From Phycisphaerales bacterium (GTDB lineage Bacteria > Planctomycetota > Phycisphaerae > Phycisphaerales > UBA1924), in assembly GCA_029260345.1 (NCBI GenBank), contig JAJDDK010000006.1, positions 248,001-312,000 on the forward strand: DNA of 64,000 bases. Direction: 5' to 3'. Under the pieces are notes generated by a model. It was not told where the DNA came from. It made no database searches and saw nothing but the letters and a program-made list of their open reading frames with translations. Positions 59,431 to 64,000 of this stretch are shown here, piece after piece. How positions within the stretch are numbered: the stretch's first letter is position 1; each line of letters begins with the position of its first letter. The position numbers and the translations under genes are program-made.

Positions 59431-60396
59431 TCAGTGAAATCGCGTGCCGCCCCCGTTGAGCCAGCCGCCGAACAATTTGCCTTCGATTTCGTCGTTGTAG
59501 CGCAACCGAAAAGCGCCATTCTCTTGCACCAGGTCATGGCCCAATTCGCCGTCACGCATCGTGTCGCGGAACGACTCCACATGACCATCCGCCATCACCA
59601 TCTGGCAGAAGACTTTGTCATGCTGCGCATTGGGAAGTTGAATAAATGAGTTCTTTCCATGCGCCGGGCCGAAGTCGGTGTACTTCTGCATGTTCCACAC
59701 GTCACCGTCGAAGCCGACTGGACCGTCGCCAAGGTGCTTTGTCGTGCGATGTCCTTCGCCATTGATGGCGATGATCTCGCTGGCGTCCGTGGTGGCGTCG
59801 CCAAACAGTGGCACTTGCGTCGCCGAGACGTTGTCGCCGAGGTAGCGCGAATTCAAAGGCCCGATCACACTGTCGGTGCGTTTCGGATCGAGCCCGCCGT
59901 TGTAATTGTCGTTCATGCCGGTGTACGCCATGAACCACGACTGGACGTAGTTCGTGTTGAAGCCGCGTTCAATCAGTTGGTCGCGCTCTTCTTCCGAAAA
60001 CGGCTTGAACGGGTCGTCGTTGAGGCGATCAAGTCGCAGCGACTGGCTGTATTGAGCCGGATTGGTCGGGCACAGCATGTTGCCCGGCACGCCGTAATCG
60101 CCGAGTACGAAATCAGCGACCCAGCCTTTTTCATCCACCGCGCCATAGCCGCGCCTCATGCGATTATCAAAAGGCCCGCTGCAGTAGTCCCCGTGATGTC
60201 CGGTCGCATACGTCAGCGAAGCCTGCCCGAGTTGACGCAGGTTCGACGCACAAGATGTCTGCCGCGCTGTTTCCTTCACGCTTCCCAGCGCCGGCAGCAA
60301 CAACCCCAGTAGCAGCGCAATGATTGAGATCGAAACCAAAAGCTCCACGAGCGTAAACGCGCGGCGCCCGCCCCCACGATGTGCAGTGTTCTTCAC
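59431..60396 (-). CDS. Prepilin-like protein (DUF1559-type)
   Basis: The 321-residue protein has a prepilin leader and N-methylation segment: [20 protein letters not shown] (cleavage before Phe, Glu at +5). This is followed by [20 protein letters not shown], typical of the DUF1559 or general-secretion H-like proteins that are abundant in planctomycetes. The C-terminal domain ends with [18 protein letters not shown]. The start is GTG; TATACC lies 8 nt before it, again a leaderless-type arrangement. It is a single gene between two exported proteins. Confidence 0.82.
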   Translation of the reverse strand: MKNTAHRGGGRRAFTLVELLVSISIIALLLGLLLPALGSVKETARQTSCASNLRQLGQASLTYATGHHGDYCSGPFDNRMRRGYGAVDEKGWVADFVLGDYGVPGNMLCPTNPAQYSQSLRLDRLNDDPFKPFSEEERDQLIERGFNTNYVQSWFMAYTGMNDNYNGGLDPKRTDSVIGPLNSRYLGDNVSATQVPLFGDATTDASEIIAINGEGHRTTKHLGDGPVGFDGDVWNMQKYTDFGPAHGKNSFIQLPNAQHDKVFCQMVMADGHVESFRDTMRDGELGHDLVQENGAFRLRYNDEIEGKLFGGWLNGGGTRFH

Positions 60397-60404
60397 GGGT
60401 GCGA

Positions 60405-60410
60405 GGTATA
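60405..60410 (-). promoter_or_regulatory. -10-like element 8 nt before the prepilin-like gene
   Basis: TATACC on the - strand, an 8-nt gap, then GTG at 60396. The last base departs from the TAnnnT form seen elsewhere. Confidence 0.3.
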
Positions 60411-60654
60411 AATCATGAAGCGATGAGGCTTGCGAAGAATTGGCGCAGTTTTCGTGAAGAATCCGTCAGAGCGTTGTGTTCGCGCCGCTTTGTCATCTTT
60501 GCAAATCCTTCAACATCTCTTGATCCGACCTGCGCACACGATCGCCATTGTGGCCGCCTGCATTCGGCAAGAGGGAACATTCCTGCGGCGCGCGTCGCAG
60601 GGGATACGCCGAATCGCATTCATCACTCGCATGTGTTTATGAGGAGAGGCACGA

Positions 60655-61302
60655 ATGAAGGCATCCACAACGATCACCGCTCTTGGCGCCGCGCTGTTTG
60701 CCGCGTCCGCCGCGTCCGCTCAGCTTGTCATTACCGAGATCTGGCAGGGCGTGGACGGCCCGGACCACACGACGGATTGGTTCGAGCTCACGAACTTCGG
60801 AGCGACGGATCTCGACATTACTGGCTGGGTATTTGACGACGAGTCCGCCGATCCGGTGGAAGGCGCCGTCTTTGAAGGGCTCACGACGATCGCCGCGGGC
60901 CAGTCGGTGATCTTTGTTGAAGGTGGCTCGGCGGAAGCCGCACTCTTTGCGCAGGTCTGGAACCTGAACCCGAACACGCAAGTTGGCTGGCACGACGGCC
61001 CGGGCCTCGGCCAGGGCGGCGATGCGGTTTTCATCTTCGACGGCGCGGCGCCCAGCGCCAACGTCATCGCGAGCCAGGCCTTTGGCTCCACCAGTGGCGG
61101 ACAGTCCTGGTTCTGGAATCCGACCACGATGTCCTGGAACGATGAACTGAGCATCGCCGGCCAGTTCGGCGCGTACGAGTCCAACTTCGGCCCGGACACC
61201 ACGTTCCCCGCCGTCGGCTCGCCCGGCTTGGTTCCGACCCCCGGCACGGTCTCGATCTTCGCGATCGGCGCCATGGGCGCTCTTCGCCGCCGCCGCAACT
61301 AA
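60655..61302 (+). CDS. Lamin-tail-domain protein with PEP-CTERM-like tail
   Basis: The 215-residue protein has a signal peptide (MKASTTITALGAALFAASAA, cut near SA-Q) and a lamin-tail-like domain (LVITEIWQGVDGPDHTTDWF, ELTNFGATDLDITGWVFDDE, SVIFVEGG). The end is PTPGTVSIFAIGAMGALRRR plus RN, a P-x-P-G-T sorting tail. GAGGAGAGG lies 6 nt before the ATG. A strong terminator follows. It differs from the dockerin-bearing lamin-tail protein at 57870 in its anchoring, so this fold is attached in two ways here. Confidence 0.82.
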   Translation: MKASTTITALGAALFAASAASAQLVITEIWQGVDGPDHTTDWFELTNFGATDLDITGWVFDDESADPVEGAVFEGLTTIAAGQSVIFVEGGSAEAALFAQVWNLNPNTQVGWHDGPGLGQGGDAVFIFDGAAPSANVIASQAFGSTSGGQSWFWNPTTMSWNDELSIAGQFGAYESNFGPDTTFPAVGSPGLVPTPGTVSIFAIGAMGALRRRRN

Positions 61303-61334
61303 GGCACCCACATCCATCCAATGGATTCACCACT

Positions 61335-61372
61335 GCGAGCGATGCGTCGAAAGGCGCGCCGCTCGCTTTTTT
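61335..61372 (+). terminator. Rho-independent terminator
   Basis: GCGAGCG (61335-61341) pairs with CGCTCGC (61360-61366) around a partly paired loop and is followed by TTTTTT. It lies 33 nt after the lamin-tail gene stop. Confidence 0.85.
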
Positions 61373-61582
61373 CATGTCCCCATCGCGGTTGCGTGTCCAT
61401 TCGCGGGCACTTCCGAAAATTCATTGCGCACCGAGCGCCCAACCAGCGTTTCCCCTAGTGGACAGTTTTCGAGGGGCGACTTCTCGCAGTGGTGTGGGAA
61501 TCCCGTTGAAGCAGCGCAAGAAAGCACTGCGGCGCGATCGTGGCGCGCCGGCTGCACTTTTCACGAGATAGGGAGAACTGAA

Positions 61583-63274
61583 ATGAGCATCCTGAAGAAA
61601 CGGCGTTCGAGGATGAAGTCCGTATGCGGCCTAGCGGCTCTTGCGGCAATGGCGTTCGCAGGGCCGCGCGCCATGGCTGGTGGCTCGAGCTTTGGCATCA
61701 ATATTGACATCCAGCCAATGGTCATCGATGCCCTCCCCGATTCCACGTACGGCGCCGCATCTGGGCAATCCGGATTCTGGAACCCAATCAATCCAACCAA
61801 TTCACCATCCGCGTCATTTTCGCTACTCAATCTTGCAGGCGCGCCTTCCGGCGTCACGATTCGTCAGACACTCGGCGGGAGCAACACGCGCCTTCAGTGT
61901 GTCGGCGGACTTGTGTCCATCCAATGGTCGAAACTCATGTGCGATCACGCGTTCAACGTCGCCGGCGTCGTCAACCCGATCGAGTACGAATTCAACAACG
62001 TCCCCGCAGGCACGTATGACCTATATACGTACGCGTGTCTTCCGGGCGACTCTTTTCAGCCCGGCTTCGCCATCGGAGTCTGGGTCAACAATGTGTATCA
62101 GGGCACGTCATTCATTAGCGGCGCCGTCACTACATCCACCTTTCAAGAAGGACGCACGCACGACATCCGCAACATCACCGTCGGTGCTGGTCAGCCGGTG
62201 CGTGTTCGAGTCTTTGACACCTCGGGCGAATTCGGTGATCCGACCGGTCTCAACGGTTTCCAGCTGGTGAAGCTCGGAAGCTTGAACGCCGCGATCACCG
62301 ATCCGACCAACATCGAATGCGTTTGCGATCCCGTGCAGATCACCGGCACGGCGTCCGGCGCTGGATTCAGCAGCTACAAACTCGAATGGTCGCAGACCGG
62401 CAACGACCCTTGGACGACCATCGTCTCATCGAATAGCCCCGTGACCAACGGCACGCTCGGCACATGGAACGCCGGCGCGCTGGCCGAAGGCTATTACACC
62501 ATTCGCCTCACCGTGCAGACCGGCGGCGGACTCTCTGAAACGGCGACGACCACGGTCTATCTGAATCAAGACTTTGATCCCATTGATCTGCGCTCGCCGG
62601 TCGCGGGCCAGATTTACGGTGGCAAAGTCTGCTTCGACGGCACCGTGTGGGACCAGTGCTTCTCGCGCTATCAGGTGAAGTACACCGCGCCGGGCGGCGG
62701 ACTCTTTGATGTTGATCCGGGGCAGCCCAACTATTTCACACCCGTCATCAACGATCCCCTCGCTTCGTGGAGCACGAACGGCCTGCCTGACGGGAATTAC
62801 ACCGTCAACGTCACCGGTTTCAACACGTGCGGCGACACCGAACAGGCCAGCGCTTCCATTCAGATCGACAATACGCTTCCGGTCGGCGTCATCACACTGC
62901 CGGCGCCGTGCAGCTCTGATTGCGGCCTCATCAACATCGTCGGCACCGCATCCGACGCCAACCTCGACTTCTGGACGCTGCAGTACGCCGGCGCCGGGCA
63001 GTCCAACTGGGTCACCATCGCAACGGGCACGACCAATGTCATCAGCGGCGTGCTTGCTGAATGGGACACCAGCAATCTGCAAGGCTGCTGCTATGCCCTG
63101 CGGCTGCTCGTCTACGACAAGGCCATCGTGAATTGCGGCTCGTCGCGCAACGTCACCGAATTCGTGCGCACCTTCCACGTCGGCAACCCGCTCGACATCA
63201 ACGGCGACGGCCAAATCAACGGCGCCGATCTCGCCGGACTGCTCGCCAACTGGGGCCCGGTCTGCGAGAATTAA
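61583..63274 (+). CDS. Exported multi-domain protein with Ig-like repeats and dockerin-like end
   Basis: The product has about 563 residues from MSILKKRRSRMKSVCGLAAL (signal peptide, cut near AMA-G), with GGGAGAA 7 nt before the ATG. An N-terminal jelly-roll-like region (about 30-220) precedes three Ig-like repeats, each with a line like LGTWNAGALAEGYYTIRLTV, LASWSTNGLPDGNYTVNVTG and LAEWDTSNLQGCCYALRLLV. Cys pairs are frequent (CVCDP, CSSDCG, CCY), suggesting disulfides. The tail is one dockerin-like loop, DINGDGQINGADLAGLLANW. It is probably a surface binding protein. A terminator with a 13-bp stem follows. Confidence 0.8.
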   Translation: MSILKKRRSRMKSVCGLAALAAMAFAGPRAMAGGSSFGINIDIQPMVIDALPDSTYGAASGQSGFWNPINPTNSPSASFSLLNLAGAPSGVTIRQTLGGSNTRLQCVGGLVSIQWSKLMCDHAFNVAGVVNPIEYEFNNVPAGTYDLYTYACLPGDSFQPGFAIGVWVNNVYQGTSFISGAVTTSTFQEGRTHDIRNITVGAGQPVRVRVFDTSGEFGDPTGLNGFQLVKLGSLNAAITDPTNIECVCDPVQITGTASGAGFSSYKLEWSQTGNDPWTTIVSSNSPVTNGTLGTWNAGALAEGYYTIRLTVQTGGGLSETATTTVYLNQDFDPIDLRSPVAGQIYGGKVCFDGTVWDQCFSRYQVKYTAPGGGLFDVDPGQPNYFTPVINDPLASWSTNGLPDGNYTVNVTGFNTCGDTEQASASIQIDNTLPVGVITLPAPCSSDCGLINIVGTASDANLDFWTLQYAGAGQSNWVTIATGTTNVISGVLAEWDTSNLQGCCYALRLLVYDKAIVNCGSSRNVTEFVRTFHVGNPLDINGDGQINGADLAGLLANWGPVCEN

Positions 63275-63313
63275 CCGTACGTTGAACGCATTCAAGCGTA
63301 AGTGACCACGCAC

Positions 63314-63348
63314 GCGGGAAGTGACGGACATCGTCGCTTCCCGCTTTT
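63314..63348 (+). terminator. Rho-independent terminator
   Basis: A 13-bp stem with one U-G pair (63314-63326 with 63332-63344) is followed by TTTT. It ends the transcript of the Ig-like protein gene. Confidence 0.88.
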
Positions 63349-63473
63349 CATTGACTCGGTCATGTTTCGTGTCTCACAACACCATCAAATCGACACGCAA
63401 GCGCAAATTTGAGATTGATCCTTGCATGAACGGCACGAAGCTCGCAAGGTGAAAGAATTGCGAAAGGGGCGAT

Positions 63474-63920
63474 ATGGATCAGCAACAACGAGCAAATCTG
63501 ATCGCGACCATTCGATGCCTCGCGATCGCATTCGCCGTCGCAATAGGCGTCGGCGCTGTCGGCGGCGCCATCAATGGCTGGGCCATCGGTGAATACGACG
63601 AGTACATCATCGAAAAACGCCAGCAATACGACGATGCCAACACGACACTCAAACGGTACGCGCGCTACAACACGCTGCAATTCATGTTGCCGCTCGCCAT
63701 CAGCGGGTTTGTCGCCATGGTGCTGGTGAGCCGCATCGCGAACGTAGAGGGATACATCGCGCTACTGCCAATCGCAGCGGGCGCGGGCGCCGGATGGTTG
63801 GTCGGTCAACTTGTCGGCGGCGCGGTGGGGGAGCAATGGGCCGAAGTCGAGAGCGCGCTGGTGCTCCCAGCCATCCTCTTTGTCGTCGTGCCCACCATCA
63901 AGATCGTCAAGGACTATTGA
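63474..63920 (+). CDS. Four-helix membrane protein of unknown function
   Basis: The 148-residue protein has about four membrane segments (near 14-33, 68-88, 92-115 and 122-142). A hydrophilic loop with EYDEYIIEKRQQYDDANTTL lies between the first two. The third and fourth are Gly/Ala-rich (AAGAGAGWLVGQLVGGAVGE), a pattern of tightly packed helices. AAAGGGG lies 6 nt before the ATG. No family is recognised. The remaining 80 bp of the window show no gene. Confidence 0.65.
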   Translation: MDQQQRANLIATIRCLAIAFAVAIGVGAVGGAINGWAIGEYDEYIIEKRQQYDDANTTLKRYARYNTLQFMLPLAISGFVAMVLVSRIANVEGYIALLPIAAGAGAGWLVGQLVGGAVGEQWAEVESALVLPAILFVVVPTIKIVKDY

Positions 63921-64000
63921 TCGCCATGCGGCGAGACCGGCTGCCCACCTAAGCCGCACAATCCTCACCCAATGCAAATCGAATCCGCCGCAAATCATTC

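Overview
This is a GC-rich chromosomal window that reads as a planctomycete, most likely class Phycisphaerae. The evidence is the kind of exported protein it encodes. Four proteins end in a dockerin-like Ca-binding repeat of the form D-x-N-x-D-x-x-x-x-G-A-D-L-A-x-L-L-A-x-W-G. Four more end in a PEP-CTERM-like tail (P-x-P-G-A/T, hydrophobic stretch, Arg cluster). Two prepilin-like proteins resemble those common in this phylum. The cell appears diderm and peptidoglycan-containing (MurJ, an LptE-like lipoprotein, a BamD-like TPR protein). There is no phage, IS element, CRISPR array or rRNA operon. All assignments come from reading the sequence; no database search was run.

Layout. 1-5.9 kb: the 3' part of a secreted trypsin-like protease, murJ, a PEP-CTERM-type protein, parA and a CPBP membrane protease. 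5.9-11.2 kb: an unusual tRNA-Cys, a secreted protein with an internal duplication, and a three-gene signalling cassette (HTH-receiver, HDOD-GAF-histidine kinase, degenerate receiver-GAF). 11.2-21.6 kb, reverse strand: der, an MsbA-type ABC exporter, aroA, a GroES-like protein, ftsH, an LptE-like lipoprotein, a BamD-like protein and a PIN-TRAM membrane protein. 21.7-30.5 kb: an orphan exported Hcp-like protein, dnaX, ybaB, a reverse-strand FG-GAP repeat protein, recR and rpoN. 30.6-43.4 kb: an ABC-2 permease, rny, mnmA, small secreted paralogues, tag, a PhzF-family gene, two paralogous PEP-CTERM-type proteins, a phosphatase/CxxCH lipoprotein and a CNNM/CorC-type protein. 43.4-44.4 kb: a DUF559 nuclease-like gene enclosed by about 150-bp palindromic repeat elements. 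44.5-55.9 kb: a DUF5063-like gene with putA, a VOC protein, a pseudopilin, truB, tRNA-Ser, a radical SAM gene overlapping a membrane-protein gene, a DEAD-box helicase and an RRM protein. 56.2-64 kb: a run of large exported proteins with choice-of-anchor, lamin-tail, Ig-like and dockerin-like parts.

How it works together. Housekeeping genes (cell wall, outer membrane, replication/recombination, RNA processing, translation) alternate with single exported proteins that mostly have their own promoter, a strong Shine-Dalgarno sequence and a terminator. Many housekeeping genes instead have a -10-like hexamer only 6-9 nt before the start codon and no Shine-Dalgarno sequence, which implies leaderless mRNAs.

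Most worth follow-up: the DUF559 gene inside inverted composite repeats; the leaderless promoter pattern; the A9 slippage site in dnaX with stops waiting in both other frames; the class II-shaped tRNA-Cys; the phosphatase-CxxCH fusion; the orphan exported Hcp; and the receiver domain that has lost its phosphorylation residues.
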